Shown here piece after piece: positions 1 through 11,094 of a stretch of 64,000 nucleotides of DNA (the stretch's first letter is position 1; each line of letters opens with the position of its first letter). The position numbers and the translations under genes were made by a program. This DNA comes from Pinus tabuliformis (taxonomy: Eukaryota > Streptophyta > Pinopsida > Pinales > Pinaceae). The notes under the pieces are model-generated. The model made no database searches. It saw nothing but the letters and a program-made list of their open reading frames with translations, and had not been told where the DNA came from. The stretch spans positions 272,335,174-272,399,173 of the forward strand of contig CM062804.1 in the NCBI GenBank assembly GCA_031772625.1, written 5' to 3'.

Positions 1-556
1 GCATTTTCAGTTTCCTTAATTGTAGCACAGTTTACTATTTTTAGCAGTTTTTCGGGTCCTAAACTTCCGGAGCCGTTTTGAGGCCCTAAACGACGTTTTT
101 TTGGAATTCTGGGGCGACCGAGCCCTATGTTGCCTCCCAAAGTGGTAGTACTCGGATAGATCTTTCTAACGAGCTATCGTACGCGTCAAACGGAGATCGT
201 ATGCCAAAGTTACGACCCCGGGAAATTGATGTACCAATTTACCCAAACGGGGCCCACAATTTGGCGTTTCATCTTCTAGGGTTAGGTTTCGGTATGTGAA
301 GGGTTTTCCATTGTTTCTCAACAATAAATAGGCCTTCGAGCCTCATTGTAATACAGTTCAGAACAGTTCAGAGGCATGTAGCCATCACATCTCTTCTCAG
401 AGATAAGCTACCATCGCCCTAGCTAGTTTATTGCCATTTCTGTTTGTAAGCATATGTCAGTATTTTCCATTAATGAAATGAAGTATTATTTCCGCTGCAT
501 CTTTGTGTATATGGTTATCTCTGTAATTTGTTGCGTTCCTGCTTAAATCGGGATCA
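1..556 (+). repeat. LTR 1 of array (left part outside window)
   Basis: It aligns without gaps to LTR 2 from that LTR's 66th base, so about 65 bases lie left of the window. It ends in GGATCA, the inverted complement of the TGATCC that starts the other LTRs. The U3/R part has an AATAAATA stretch near 325-335, followed by a short duplicated CAGTTCAGAA-type motif near 355-372. An exact transcription start cannot be read from sequence alone. Confidence 0.93.
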
Positions 557-557
557 G

Positions 558-571
558 TGGTATCAGAGCGG
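558..571 (+). other. Primer binding site, copy 1
   Basis: TGGTATCAGAGCGG lies one base after the LTR end. It matches the complement of the 3' end of plant initiator methionine tRNA, the primer used by many plant LTR retrotransposons. Identical sites follow LTR 2 and LTR 3. Confidence 0.92.
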
Positions 572-597
572 TCTGCTTTTTCTCTGTTTTTCTTTGC

Positions 598-3500
598 ATG
601 TCCCCAACAAGGTCGGGATATAAGGAGTTAGGGCTTGAACTGGTTGAACCTTTGCAAGACCAGCCTCGCAAATCCCGACGGCCTCCCATGGCGGACGAGA
701 AGAAAGACGAGGGGGCAGGAGATCCCATCAAAATCTTGCTCGAAGAAGCGCTCGAGCGACAACGGAACGCGATGATGGACAGCTTTGCGCAGATCCTTCA
801 GTGGCTACCCAGAAGCGGCGCATCGGCTTCCAGCAGCTCCTCTGGAAACGCCACACCCTTTAAGGTACAAGTTAATTTTGAAATCCCCATATTCGAGGGT
901 CAGATAGACGCCGATGCCGTAGATAAATGGTTAAATCTGCTAGAGGGTTATTTTTCTGTTCATGAATTTTCGAGTCGGGAAAAGATTGTTTTTGCTCTTC
1001 TCAAAGCAGCCCCCCACGTCAAGGACTGGTGGGAAACCTACTGCGAGCAGAAGGATGAAAGTACTGGCTCACTATTTTCAGCCGCACCCACCTGGGATTC
1101 GTTCCGGGATGCCATCAAGGAGCAGTACTACCCTGTCGGAAGCTATGAGGATGAATACATAAAGTGGACCACGCTGCGGCAGGGAAGGGACCAAGATGTG
1201 CCGGAGTTCACCAATCTTTTCCATACCCTTCGCACAAAGTTGGGTATCAAGGATTCGGAGCAACATTTGATACTCAAATACCGTGGCTGCCTGCACAAGT
1301 ACATCCAGGAAGAAATACAGTTCCTAAACATCCCCTCGCTCGGCGCAGCATACCGGTATGCCGTCAAAGTCGAGCAGAAGTTTAAACAAAAGAAGCGAGA
1401 CTTTGGATCTGCGAATCCAAAGCAGGGGAAAGGTGCCCCTAAACCACAGAACAAAGGACAAAGCCAAGGCGGGACAGCCCAAGACAACCAGCTGAAGCTG
1501 CAAGCAAAGAGCAACGCCGCGAAGCCGAGAAAGGACACTGGAAAATGGTGCGAGTTCCATAAGAGCTCCACTCACAACACAAGTGAGTGTCGGGCCAAAC
1601 AGTCACTGGTGGCTGAGCTAAAGGTTTCAGAATCAGATGCATGTTCCGACTCTGAGTCAGAACCCGATAAGGGGTATGAAAAAGGGAAGCAGATCATTGA
1701 TGCGGATCCCAGCGCCACTGTTGCTACCGCAAAGATCCAGAAAAATGAACCCGAAGATCCAGAGGAGGAGGAGCGTCTCTTCCACTCCCAGATGTGGGTC
1801 AAGGGCTCCCCGATACAGTTCATTGTTGATAGCGGGAGTCAAAAGAACCTCATTTCGGCAGAGGTCGTGAAGCGGTTGGGCTTACCGACCACAGCACATC
1901 CACAACCATACACCATTGGGTGGCTTTACCAAGGGCGAGATCTTCGCGTGAGCCAGCAGTGTCGCCTTCCATACAACATCAAGCCCTTCACGGATGAGGT
2001 ATTGTGTGACATTGCTCCCCTTGAAGTTTGTGATGTATTACTAGGACAACCATACTTGTGGAAGCGACATGCTGTGTATGAATCAAGGCCCCGTGCTGTT
2101 ATTATTACATTGGGAAATAAGTTGTTCAGGATACCAGAGGTACCACCACCTGCCGCCATCTCTTTGATTACTGCAAAACAATGCAGTAAGATCATTTCCA
2201 AAACCAGGAAATTTGTTTTCCTGATGATACGCCCTCAAGGGAAGAAGAAGACAGTGGCCGCGGCCTCCAAACGAGGTCCCTCTGCACGGCAGCTACAAAT
2301 GGACAAGATTGTGGAGGAGTACAAAGACATCTTCACCTCCCCGGCAGGGGTTCCTCTGCACTGTCAAGTCAAGCACTCCATTGATCTGACCCCAGGTGCG
2401 CCGCTACCCAATGGACCAATTTATCGGCGCTCCGTTCTGGAGAACAATGAAATCAAGAGGCAGATTCAGGAGCTCCTACAGAAAGGTCACATCCGTCCGA
2501 GTTCTTCGCCCTGTGGGAGCCCGATAGTGTTGGTACAGAAGAAGGATGGGACGTGGAGACTCTGTATTGACTATCGGGCGCTGAACAAGATCACTGTCCG
2601 TAATAGGTACCCGATCCCGCGGATTGATGACCTCCTAGACCAACTAAAGGGGGCGAAATATTTCAGCAAGATCGATCTGAAGTCAGGATATCACCAGGTA
2701 CCAATTGAACCCTCAGATGTGTGGAAGACTGCCTTCAAATCCAAGGAGGGCCTCTTCGAATGGTTGGTCATGCCTTTCGGATTGACGAATGCTCCTGCAA
2801 CCTTTATGAGGCTAATGGATGACATCTTGCGGCCATTCACCAACTCCTTTGTAGTAGTATACTTGGATGACATTCTGATCTTCAGCCAGAGTTGGGAAGA
2901 GCACCTCCACCACATCCGACAGGTTCTCCAAACACTGCGGCAACACAAGCTATGTGCCAATTTGGAGAAATGCACTTTTGGCATGACCGAGGTCCAGTAT
3001 CTGGGATACATCATTGATGAACAGGGGGTGCATGTCGATCCAGCCAAGGTCCAAGTCATTCGGGATTGGCCCTCTCCAACCACTCTAACAGAGCTCCGCA
3101 GCTTTCTAGGTCTTGCCAACTTCTACCGCAGGTTTGTGTTGGGATTTTCTCATATTTCTTGGCCCTTGAGTCAAGTCACCAAGGGCGGGGCAAAAGCAAA
3201 ATTCTTTTGGTCTGAATCTCAACAGAAGGCATTCAGGGAGTTGAAGGATCGCCTCTGCACGGCACCAGTGCTCGCGTTACCAGATTTACAACAACCATTT
3301 GAGGTCGAGACAGATGCCTCTGACTATGCTATTGGGGCAGTCCTTACTCAACATGGACATCCAGTGGCATATCACAGTGAAACACTTTCAGACACAGTCC
3401 GGAAGTACCCCACTTATGATAAAGAGATGTATTCCATTGTACAGGCCTGCCGACAATGGAAGCATTACATTTTGGGGAAGGAAACGGTCATCCACACAGA

Positions 3501-5172
3501 CCACCGACCTCTGCAATTCATACAGACCCAAGGGAAATTGCAGAATGATCGCCATCAGAAGTGGTCTACATACCTGCAACAGTTTCACTTGAATATCAAG
3601 TATAAAAAGGGCAGCACCAATAATGTTGCAGATTGCCTCAGTCGACCACCGATCATGGCGCTAACCACCGTGCTCAACTCTTGCGGGCACGAGACTTCTG
3701 ATTGGCCACTTCTCTACAAAAGCGACCCAGAATTCGGCCACACATACCAGACACTCTTGGAGGGTCGGCAGGTTGCAGATTTTCACCTCCAGGATGCCCT
3801 ATTATGCCACCTCGGTCACCTTTGTGTTCCTTCAAGCGAGCGTGCCAAGATGATTTGGGAAGCACACTACAGTCGGGCTGCTGGGCATTTCGGGGTCGAG
3901 AAAACAGTGGCAGTACTGCAAAACTATTTCTATTGGCCGAATCTTCGACAGGATGTTGGGAAGTACATCCGATCATGTACTGCCTGTGCCATTGCCAAAC
4001 CGACCATTAAGAAGCAAGGCCTCTATACCCCGTTGCCTACCCCTAGTCGACCTTGGGAATCCATCTCCATGGATTACATGTCAGGCCTTCCTTCCACTAA
4101 GCATGGAAATGACTGTGTTTTTGTGGTCGTCGACAGGTTCTCAAAGATGGCCATTATGATGGCCTGCAAGAAGAATATCACAGCAGAAGCCACTGCTAAA
4201 CTCTTCTTTGAACGAGTGTGGGTGCACTTTGGGATCCCACAGTCTATCATCTCAGATCGGGACAGTCGGTTTCTCAGCACATTTTGGTCCAGTCTCTGGT
4301 CAATGCTGGACACCAAACTCACGAAGTCCACAGCCTTCCATCCTCAAACTGATGGCCAGACAGAGGTTGTCAACAGGATGATTGTGCACATTCTGCGCAT
4401 GTATAACTCAAAGCATCCACGCACATGGGACGAGAGCCTCCCCTATGTTCAGCACAGCTACAACCGAGCTCTTCACAGCTCCACTGGCCATAGCCCTTTT
4501 CAGGTGGGTTTAGGATTCCAGCCACTATGCCCCATTGATGTGGCCATGCCACTTGCAGCTACTCACATGAATTCAGCTCATGTCCAGTCCGAAACAGATA
4601 AGGCCACCAGCTTCATTGAGCGCATCCAACATATTCGCCAGCAGGTCCATGACATTCTTGAGAAATCAAATGCCAAGTACAAGCAGCGACATGATCAACA
4701 CCGGGTGCCACACAAGTTTCAGGTGGGCGACAAAGTCTGGTTGCATTTGCAAAAGGAACGCCTTACTGGAGCCTATCGGAAATTGAGACCACTTCGATAT
4801 GGTCCTTACACCATTACTAAGGCTATGGGAGACAATGCATTTGAGCTCAGCATTCCCCCATTCCTTGGCCTGCACCCAGTGTTCAATGTGGACCGCCTTC
4901 GGCCATACTTTCCACCATTGCTAGACACATCCGACATTGCAGAACAGCTCAAACCCACAGAATTAAATCCAGATTGCATGGAACAAGCTGCAACTGATCG
5001 GATCATGGACACACAGATCAAGAACACTCGCCAACAGCATATCCAACTGTATCGAGTTGTCAAAGCAGGCCAACTCCTTCAGCAGGGCAAGTGGCTCACC
5101 AGGGAACAAGTTCAGCAGAGGTTTCCTCATCTCATGGAGGAGCTCAACGCAATGGGGACCATTGCTTCCTAA
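598..5172 (+). CDS. Gag-Pol polyprotein, array copy 1 (Ty3/gypsy)
   Basis: A single open frame of 1524 residues. In order: a Gag domain around residues 85-270; a CX2HX4HX4C knuckle at 318-331; an aspartic protease with DSG at 411-413; a reverse transcriptase with YLDD at 755-758; an RNase H with acidic residues at 906, 943 and 968; an integrase with its HHCC zinc site at 1090-1130 and a D-D-35-E core at D1159, D1220 and E1256; then an integrase C-terminal region. The family makes particles in the cytoplasm, copies its RNA to DNA and integrates it in the nucleus. I see no canonical chromodomain; the last 60-70 residues are an unassigned basic tail. The frame begins only 27 bases after the primer site and its stop codon overlaps the polypurine tract. 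Methionine 31 has the better plant start context. The copy looks whole. Confidence 0.95.
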   Translation: MSPTRSGYKELGLELVEPLQDQPRKSRRPPMADEKKDEGAGDPIKILLEEALERQRNAMMDSFAQILQWLPRSGASASSSSSGNATPFKVQVNFEIPIFEGQIDADAVDKWLNLLEGYFSVHEFSSREKIVFALLKAAPHVKDWWETYCEQKDESTGSLFSAAPTWDSFRDAIKEQYYPVGSYEDEYIKWTTLRQGRDQDVPEFTNLFHTLRTKLGIKDSEQHLILKYRGCLHKYIQEEIQFLNIPSLGAAYRYAVKVEQKFKQKKRDFGSANPKQGKGAPKPQNKGQSQGGTAQDNQLKLQAKSNAAKPRKDTGKWCEFHKSSTHNTSECRAKQSLVAELKVSESDACSDSESEPDKGYEKGKQIIDADPSATVATAKIQKNEPEDPEEEERLFHSQMWVKGSPIQFIVDSGSQKNLISAEVVKRLGLPTTAHPQPYTIGWLYQGRDLRVSQQCRLPYNIKPFTDEVLCDIAPLEVCDVLLGQPYLWKRHAVYESRPRAVIITLGNKLFRIPEVPPPAAISLITAKQCSKIISKTRKFVFLMIRPQGKKKTVAAASKRGPSARQLQMDKIVEEYKDIFTSPAGVPLHCQVKHSIDLTPGAPLPNGPIYRRSVLENNEIKRQIQELLQKGHIRPSSSPCGSPIVLVQKKDGTWRLCIDYRALNKITVRNRYPIPRIDDLLDQLKGAKYFSKIDLKSGYHQVPIEPSDVWKTAFKSKEGLFEWLVMPFGLTNAPATFMRLMDDILRPFTNSFVVVYLDDILIFSQSWEEHLHHIRQVLQTLRQHKLCANLEKCTFGMTEVQYLGYIIDEQGVHVDPAKVQVIRDWPSPTTLTELRSFLGLANFYRRFVLGFSHISWPLSQVTKGGAKAKFFWSESQQKAFRELKDRLCTAPVLALPDLQQPFEVETDASDYAIGAVLTQHGHPVAYHSETLSDTVRKYPTYDKEMYSIVQACRQWKHYILGKETVIHTDHRPLQFIQTQGKLQNDRHQKWSTYLQQFHLNIKYKKGSTNNVADCLSRPPIMALTTVLNSCGHETSDWPLLYKSDPEFGHTYQTLLEGRQVADFHLQDALLCHLGHLCVPSSERAKMIWEAHYSRAAGHFGVEKTVAVLQNYFYWPNLRQDVGKYIRSCTACAIAKPTIKKQGLYTPLPTPSRPWESISMDYMSGLPSTKHGNDCVFVVVDRFSKMAIMMACKKNITAEATAKLFFERVWVHFGIPQSIISDRDSRFLSTFWSSLWSMLDTKLTKSTAFHPQTDGQTEVVNRMIVHILRMYNSKHPRTWDESLPYVQHSYNRALHSSTGHSPFQVGLGFQPLCPIDVAMPLAATHMNSAHVQSETDKATSFIERIQHIRQQVHDILEKSNAKYKQRHDQHRVPHKFQVGDKVWLHLQKERLTGAYRKLRPLRYGPYTITKAMGDNAFELSIPPFLGLHPVFNVDRLRPYFPPLLDTSDIAEQLKPTELNPDCMEQAATDRIMDTQIKNTRQQHIQLYRVVKAGQLLQQGKWLTREQVQQRFPHLMEELNAMGTIAS

Positions 5173-5183
5173 GGGGGGAGGAA
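5171..5183 (+). other. Polypurine tract, copy 1
   Basis: AAGGGGGGAGGAA directly precedes the TGATCC of LTR 2. It is the expected plus-strand DNA primer. Its first two bases are also the last two of the Gag-Pol stop codon. Confidence 0.9.
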
Positions 5184-5804
5184 TGATCCAGGTGGATATT
5201 GGTGGCCACCTGCCAGGTCCACCTGGACCCCCACCATTGTCTTTCTCAGCATTTTCAGTTTCCTTAATTGTAGCACAGTTTACTATTTTTAGCAGTTTTT
5301 CGGGTCCTGAACTTCCGGAGCCGTTTTGAGGCCCTAAACGACGTTTTTTTGGAATTCTGGGGCGACCGAGCTCTATGTTGCCTCCCAAAGTGGTAGTACT
5401 CGGATAGATCTTTCTAACGAGCTATCGTACGCGTCAAACGGAGATCGTATGCCAAAGTTACGACCCCGGGAAATTGATGTACCAATTTACCCAAACGGGG
5501 CCCACAATTTGGCGTTTCATCTTCTAGGGTTAGGTTTCGGTATGTGAAGGGTTTTCCATTGTTTCTCAACAATAAATAGGCCTTCGAGCCTCATTGTAAT
5601 ACAGTTCAGAACAGTTCAGAGGCATGTAGCCATCACATCTCTTCTCAGAGATAAGCTACCATCGCCCTAGCTAGTTTATTGCCATTTCTGTTTGTAAGCA
5701 TATGTTAGTATTTTCCATTAATGAAATGAAGTATTATTTCCGCTGCATCTTTGTGTATATGGTTATCTCTGTAATTTGTTGCGTTCCTGCTTAAATCGGG
5801 ATCA
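5184..5804 (+). repeat. LTR 2, shared by copies 1 and 2
   Basis: This is 621 bp, bounded by TGATCC and GGATCA, a perfect 6-base inverted terminal repeat. It follows the polypurine tract of copy 1 and precedes the primer site of copy 2, so it serves as 3' LTR of one element and 5' LTR of the next. It differs from the other three at only a few bases. Confidence 0.95.
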
Positions 5805-5805
5805 G

Positions 5806-5819
5806 TGGTATCAGAGCGG
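5806..5819 (+). other. Primer binding site, copy 2
   Basis: TGGTATCAGAGCGG lies one base after LTR 2 and is identical to the site in copy 1. Confidence 0.92.
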
Positions 5820-5845
5820 TCTGCTTTTTCTCTGTTTTTCTTTGC

Positions 5846-8800
5846 ATGTCCCCAACAAGGTCGGGATATAAGGAGTTAGGGCTTGAACTGGTTGAACCTT
5901 TGCAAGACCAGCCTCGCAAATCCCGACGGCCTCCCATGGCGGACGAGAAGAAAGACGAGGGGGCAGGAGATCCCATCAAAATCTTGCTCGAAGAAGCGCT
6001 CGAGCGACAACGGAACGCGATGATGGACAGCTTTGCGCAGATCCTTCAGCGGCTACCCAGAGGCGGCGCATCGGCTTCCAGCAGCTCCTCTGGAAACGCC
6101 ACACCCTTTAAGGTACAAGTTAATTTTGAAATCCCCATATTCGAGGGTCAGATAGACGCCGATGCCGTAGATAAATGGTTAAATCTGCTAGAGGGTTATT
6201 TTTCTGTTCATGAATTTTCGAGTCGGGAAAAGATTGTTTTTGCTCTTCTCAAAGCAGCCCCCCACGTCAAGGACTGGTGGGAAACCTACTGCGAGCAGAA
6301 GGATGAAAGTACTGGCTCACTATTTTCAGCCGCACCCACCTGGGATTCGTTCCGGGATGCCATCAAGGAGCAGTACTACCCTGTCGGAAGCTATGAGGAT
6401 GAATACATAAAGTGGACCACGCTGCGGCAGGGAAGGGACCAAGATGTGCCGGAGTTCACCAATCTTTTCCATACCCTTCGCACAAAGTTGGGTATCAAGG
6501 ATTCGGAGCAACATTTGATACTCAAATACCGTGGCTGCCTGCACAAGTACATCCAGGAAGAAATACAGTTCCTAAACATCCCCTCGCTCGGCGCAGCATA
6601 CCGGTATGCCGTCAAAGTCGAGCAGAAGTTTAAACAAAAGAAGCGAGACTTTGGATCTGCGAATCCAAAGCAGGGGAAAGGTGCCCCTAAACCACAGAAC
6701 AAAGGACAAAGCCAAGGCGGGACAGCCCAAGACAACCAGCTGAAGCTGCAAGCAAAGAGCAACGCCGCGAAGCCGAGAAAGGACACTGGAAAATGGTGCG
6801 AGTTCCATAAGAGCTCCACTCACAACACAAGTGAGTGTCGGGCCAAACAGTCACTGGTGGCTGAGCTAAAGGTTTCAGAATCAGATGCATGTTCCGACTC
6901 TGAGTCAGAACCCGATAAGGGGTATGAAAAAGGGAAGCAGATCATTGATGCGGATCCCAGCGCCACTGTTGCTACCGCAAAGATCCAGAAAAATGAACCC
7001 GAAGATCCAGAGGAGGAGGAGCGTCTCTTCCACTCCCAGATGTGGGTCAAGGGCTCCCCGATACAGTTCATTGTTGATAGCGGGAGTCAAAAGAACCTCA
7101 TTTCGGCAGAGGTCGTGAAGCGGTTGGGCTTACCGACCACAGCACATCCACAACCATACACCATTGGGTGGCTTTACCAAGGGCGAGATCTTCGCGTGAG
7201 CCAGCAGTGTCGCCTTCCATACAACATCAAGCCCTTCACGGATGAGGTATTGTGTGACATTGCTCCCCTTGAAGTTTGTGATGTATTACTAGGACAACCA
7301 TACTTGTGGAAGCGACATGCTGTGTATGAATCAAGGCCCCGTGCTGTTATTATTACATTGGGAAATAAGTTGTTCAGGATACCAGAGGTACCACCACCTG
7401 CCGCCATCTCTTTGATTACTGCAAAACAATGCAGTAAGATCATTTCCAAAACCAGGAAATTTGTTTTCCTGATGATACGCCCTCAAGGGAAGAAGAAGAC
7501 AGTGGCCGCGGCCTCCAAACGAGGTCCCTCTGCACGGCAGCTACAAATGGACAAGATTGTGGAGGAGTACAAAGACATCTTCACCTCCCCGGCAGGGGTT
7601 CCTCTGCACTGTCAAGTCAAGCACTCCATTGATCTGACCCCAGGTGCGCCGCTACCCAATGGACCAATTTATCGGCGCTCCGTTCTGGAGAACAATGAAA
7701 TCAAGAGGCAGATTCAGGAGCTCCTACAGAAAGGTCACATCCGTCCGAGTTCTTCGCCCTGTGGGAGCCCGATAGTGTTGGTACAGAAGAAGGATGGGAC
7801 GTGGAGACTCTGTATTGACTATCGGGCGCTGAACAAGATCACTGTCCGTAATAGGTACCCGATCCCGCGGATTGATGACCTCCTAGACCAACTAAAGGGG
7901 GCGAAATATTTCAGCAAGATCGATCTGAAGTCAGGATATCACCAGGTACCAATTGAACCCTCAGATGTGTGGAAGACTGCCTTCAAATCCAAGGAGGGCC
8001 TCTTCGAATGGTTGGTCATGCCTTTCGGATTGACGAATGCTCCTGCAACCTTTATGAGGCTAATGGATGACATCTTGCGGCCATTCACCAACTCCTTTGT
8101 AGTAGTATACTTGGATGACATTCTGATCTTCAGCCAGAGTTGGGAAGAGCACCTCCACCACATCCGACAGGTTCTCCAAACACTGCGGCAACACAAGCTA
8201 TGTGCCAATTTGGAGAAATGCACTTTTGGCATGACCGAGGTCCAGTATCTGGGATACATCATTGATGAACAGGGGGTGCATGTCGATCCAGCCAAGGTCC
8301 AAGTCATTCGGGATTGGCCCTCTCCAACCACTCTAACAGAGCTCCGCAGCTTTCTAGGTCTTGCCAACTTCTACCGCAGGTTTGTGTTGGGATTTTCTCA
8401 TATTTCTTGGCCCTTGAGTCAAGTCACCAAGGGCGGGGCGAAAGCAAAATTCTTTTGGTCTGAATCTCAACAGAAGGCATTCAGGGAGTTGAAGGATCGC
8501 CTCTGCACGGCACCAGTGCTCGCGTTACCAGATTTACAACAACCATTTGAGGTCGAGACAGATGCCTCTGACTATGCTATTGGGGCAGTCCTTACTCAAC
8601 ATGGACATCCAGTGGCATATCACAGTGAAACACTTTCAGACACAGTCCGGAAGTACCCCACTTATGATAAAGAGATGTATTCCATTGTACAGGCCTGCCG
8701 ACAATGGAAGCATTACATTTTGGGGAAGGAAACGGTCATCCACACAGACCACCGACCTCTGCAATTCATACAGACCCAAGGGAAATTGCAGAATGATCGC

Positions 8801-10420
8801 CATCAGAAGTGGTCTACATACCTGCAACAGTTTCACTTGAATATCAAGTATAAAAAGGGCAGCACCAATAATGTTGCAGATTGCCTCAGTCGACCACCGA
8901 TCATGGCGCTAACCACCGTGCTCAACTCTTGCGGGCACGAGACTTCTGATTGGCCACTTCTCTACAAAAGCGACCCAGAATTCGGCCACACATACCAGAC
9001 ACTCTTGGAGGGTCGGCAGGTTGCAGATTTTCACCTCCAGGATGCCCTATTATGCCACCTCGGTCACCTTTGTGTTCCTTCAAGCGAGCGTGCCAAGATG
9101 ATTTGGGAAGCACACTACAGTCGGGCTGCTGGGCATTTCGGGGTCGAGAAAACAGTGGCAGTACTGCAAAACTATTTCTATTGGCCGAATCTTCGACAGG
9201 ATGTTGGGAAGTACATCCGATCATGTACTGCCTGTGCCATTGCCAAACCGACCATTAAGAAGCAAGGCCTCTATACCCCGTTGCCTACCCCTAGTCGACC
9301 TTGGGAATCCATCTCCATGGATTACATGTCAGGCCTTCCTTCCACTAAGCATGGAAATGACTGTGTTTTTGTGGTCGTCGACAGGTTCTCAAAGATGGCC
9401 ATTATGATGGCCTGCAAGAAGAATATCACAGCAGAAGCCACTGCTAAACTCTTCTTTGAACGAGTGTGGGTGCACTTTGGGATCCCACAGTCTATCATCT
9501 CAGATCGGGACAGTCGGTTTCTCAGCACATTTTGGTCCAGTCTCTGGTCAATGCTGGACACCAAACTCACGAAGTCCACAGCCTTCCATCCTCAAACTGA
9601 TGGCCAGACAGAGGTTGTCAACAGGATGATTGTGCACATTCTGCGCATGTATAACTCAAAGCATCCACGCACATGGGACGAGAGCCTCCCCTATGTTCAG
9701 CACAGCTACAACCGAGCTCTTCACAGCTCCACTGGCCATAGCCCTTTTCAGGTGGGTTTAGGATTCCAGCCACTATGCCCCATTGATGTGGCCATGCCAC
9801 TTGCAGCTACTCACATGAATTCAGCTCATGTCCAGTCCGAAACAGATAAGGCCACCAGCTTCATTGAGCGCATCCAACATATTCGCCAGCAGGTCCATGA
9901 CATTCTTGAGAAATCAAATGCCAAGTACAAGCAGCGACATGATCAACACCGGGTGCCACACAAGTTTCAGGTGGGCGACAAAGTCTGGTTGCATTTGCAA
10001 AAGGAACGCCTTACTGGAGCCTATCGGAAATTGAGACCACTTCGATATGGTCCTTACACCATTACTAAGGCTATGGGAGACAATGCATTTGAGCTCAGCA
10101 TTCCCCCATTCCTTGGCCTGCACCCAGTGTTCAATGTGGACCGCCTTCGGCCATACTTTCCACCATTGCTAGACACATCCGACATTGCAGAACAGCTCAA
10201 ACCCACAGAATTAAATCCAGATTGCATGGAACAAGCTGCAACTGATCGGATCATGGACACACAGATCAAGAACACTCGCCAACAGCATATCCAACTGTAT
10301 CGAGTTGTCAAAGCAGGCCAACTCCTTCAGCAGGGCAAGTGGCTCACCAGGGAACAAGTTCAGCAGAGGTTTCCTCATCTCATGGAGGAGCTCAACGCAA
10401 TGGGGACCATTGCTTCCTAA
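5846..10420 (+). CDS. Gag-Pol polyprotein, array copy 2 (Ty3/gypsy)
   Basis: An open frame of 1524 residues, the same length and domain order as copy 1 (Gag, knuckle, protease, reverse transcriptase, RNase H, integrase, unassigned tail). It differs from copy 1 by only two or three bases over 4.6 kb, far fewer than independent old insertions would show. All catalytic residues noted for copy 1 are present. It is enclosed by LTR 2 and LTR 3, both shared with neighbours. It looks whole. Confidence 0.95.
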   Translation: MSPTRSGYKELGLELVEPLQDQPRKSRRPPMADEKKDEGAGDPIKILLEEALERQRNAMMDSFAQILQRLPRGGASASSSSSGNATPFKVQVNFEIPIFEGQIDADAVDKWLNLLEGYFSVHEFSSREKIVFALLKAAPHVKDWWETYCEQKDESTGSLFSAAPTWDSFRDAIKEQYYPVGSYEDEYIKWTTLRQGRDQDVPEFTNLFHTLRTKLGIKDSEQHLILKYRGCLHKYIQEEIQFLNIPSLGAAYRYAVKVEQKFKQKKRDFGSANPKQGKGAPKPQNKGQSQGGTAQDNQLKLQAKSNAAKPRKDTGKWCEFHKSSTHNTSECRAKQSLVAELKVSESDACSDSESEPDKGYEKGKQIIDADPSATVATAKIQKNEPEDPEEEERLFHSQMWVKGSPIQFIVDSGSQKNLISAEVVKRLGLPTTAHPQPYTIGWLYQGRDLRVSQQCRLPYNIKPFTDEVLCDIAPLEVCDVLLGQPYLWKRHAVYESRPRAVIITLGNKLFRIPEVPPPAAISLITAKQCSKIISKTRKFVFLMIRPQGKKKTVAAASKRGPSARQLQMDKIVEEYKDIFTSPAGVPLHCQVKHSIDLTPGAPLPNGPIYRRSVLENNEIKRQIQELLQKGHIRPSSSPCGSPIVLVQKKDGTWRLCIDYRALNKITVRNRYPIPRIDDLLDQLKGAKYFSKIDLKSGYHQVPIEPSDVWKTAFKSKEGLFEWLVMPFGLTNAPATFMRLMDDILRPFTNSFVVVYLDDILIFSQSWEEHLHHIRQVLQTLRQHKLCANLEKCTFGMTEVQYLGYIIDEQGVHVDPAKVQVIRDWPSPTTLTELRSFLGLANFYRRFVLGFSHISWPLSQVTKGGAKAKFFWSESQQKAFRELKDRLCTAPVLALPDLQQPFEVETDASDYAIGAVLTQHGHPVAYHSETLSDTVRKYPTYDKEMYSIVQACRQWKHYILGKETVIHTDHRPLQFIQTQGKLQNDRHQKWSTYLQQFHLNIKYKKGSTNNVADCLSRPPIMALTTVLNSCGHETSDWPLLYKSDPEFGHTYQTLLEGRQVADFHLQDALLCHLGHLCVPSSERAKMIWEAHYSRAAGHFGVEKTVAVLQNYFYWPNLRQDVGKYIRSCTACAIAKPTIKKQGLYTPLPTPSRPWESISMDYMSGLPSTKHGNDCVFVVVDRFSKMAIMMACKKNITAEATAKLFFERVWVHFGIPQSIISDRDSRFLSTFWSSLWSMLDTKLTKSTAFHPQTDGQTEVVNRMIVHILRMYNSKHPRTWDESLPYVQHSYNRALHSSTGHSPFQVGLGFQPLCPIDVAMPLAATHMNSAHVQSETDKATSFIERIQHIRQQVHDILEKSNAKYKQRHDQHRVPHKFQVGDKVWLHLQKERLTGAYRKLRPLRYGPYTITKAMGDNAFELSIPPFLGLHPVFNVDRLRPYFPPLLDTSDIAEQLKPTELNPDCMEQAATDRIMDTQIKNTRQQHIQLYRVVKAGQLLQQGKWLTREQVQQRFPHLMEELNAMGTIAS

Positions 10421-10431
10421 GGGGGGAGGAA
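10419..10431 (+). other. Polypurine tract, copy 2
   Basis: AAGGGGGGAGGAA sits immediately before LTR 3 and overlaps the stop codon of the copy 2 frame, as in copy 1. Confidence 0.9.
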
Positions 10432-11053
10432 TGATCCAGGTGGATATTGGTGGCCACCTGCCAGGTCCACCTGGACCCCCACCATTGTCTTTCTCAGCAT
10501 TTTCAGTTTCCTTAATTGTAGCACAGTTTACTATTTTTAGCAGTTTTTCGGGTCCTGAACTTCCGGAGCCGTTTTGAGGCCCTAAACGACGTTTTTTTTG
10601 GAATTCTGGGGCGACCGAGCCCTATGTTGCCTCCCAAAGTGGTAGTACTCGGATAGATCTTTCTAACGAGCTATCGTACGCGTCAAACGGAGATCGTATG
10701 CCAAAGTTACGACCCCGGGAAATTGATGTACCAATTTACCCAAACGGGGCCCACAATTTGGCGTTTCATCTTCTAGGGTTAGGTTTCGGTATGTGAAGGG
10801 TTTTCCATTGTTTCTCAACAATAAATAGGCCTTCGAGCCTCATTGTAATACAGTTCAGAACAGTTCAGAGGCATGTAGCCATCACATCTCTTCTCAGAGA
10901 TAAGCTACCATCGCCCTAGCTAGTTTATTGCCATTTCTGTTTGTAAGCATATGTTAGTATTTTCCATTAATGAAATGAAGTATTATTTCCGCTGCATCTT
11001 TGTGTATATGGTTATCTCTGTAATTTGTTGCGTTCCTGCTTAAATCGGGATCA
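10432..11053 (+). repeat. LTR 3, shared by copies 2 and 3
   Basis: This is 622 bp with TGATCC...GGATCA ends. It is one base longer than LTR 2 because of a T-run length difference. It is the 3' LTR of copy 2 and the 5' LTR of copy 3. Confidence 0.95.
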
Positions 11054-11054
11054 G

Positions 11055-11068
11055 TGGTATCAGAGCGG
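11055..11068 (+). other. Primer binding site, copy 3
   Basis: TGGTATCAGAGCGG lies one base after LTR 3 and is of initiator-Met tRNA type. Confidence 0.92.
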
Positions 11069-11094
11069 TCTGCTTTTTCTCTGTTTTTCTTTGC

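Noticed and set aside
1143-1571. Long minus-strand frames inside the array bodies (for example 142 residues, repeated in each copy)
   Set aside because: They lie opposite the real Gag-Pol frame and repeat only because the bodies are identical; they are shadow frames.
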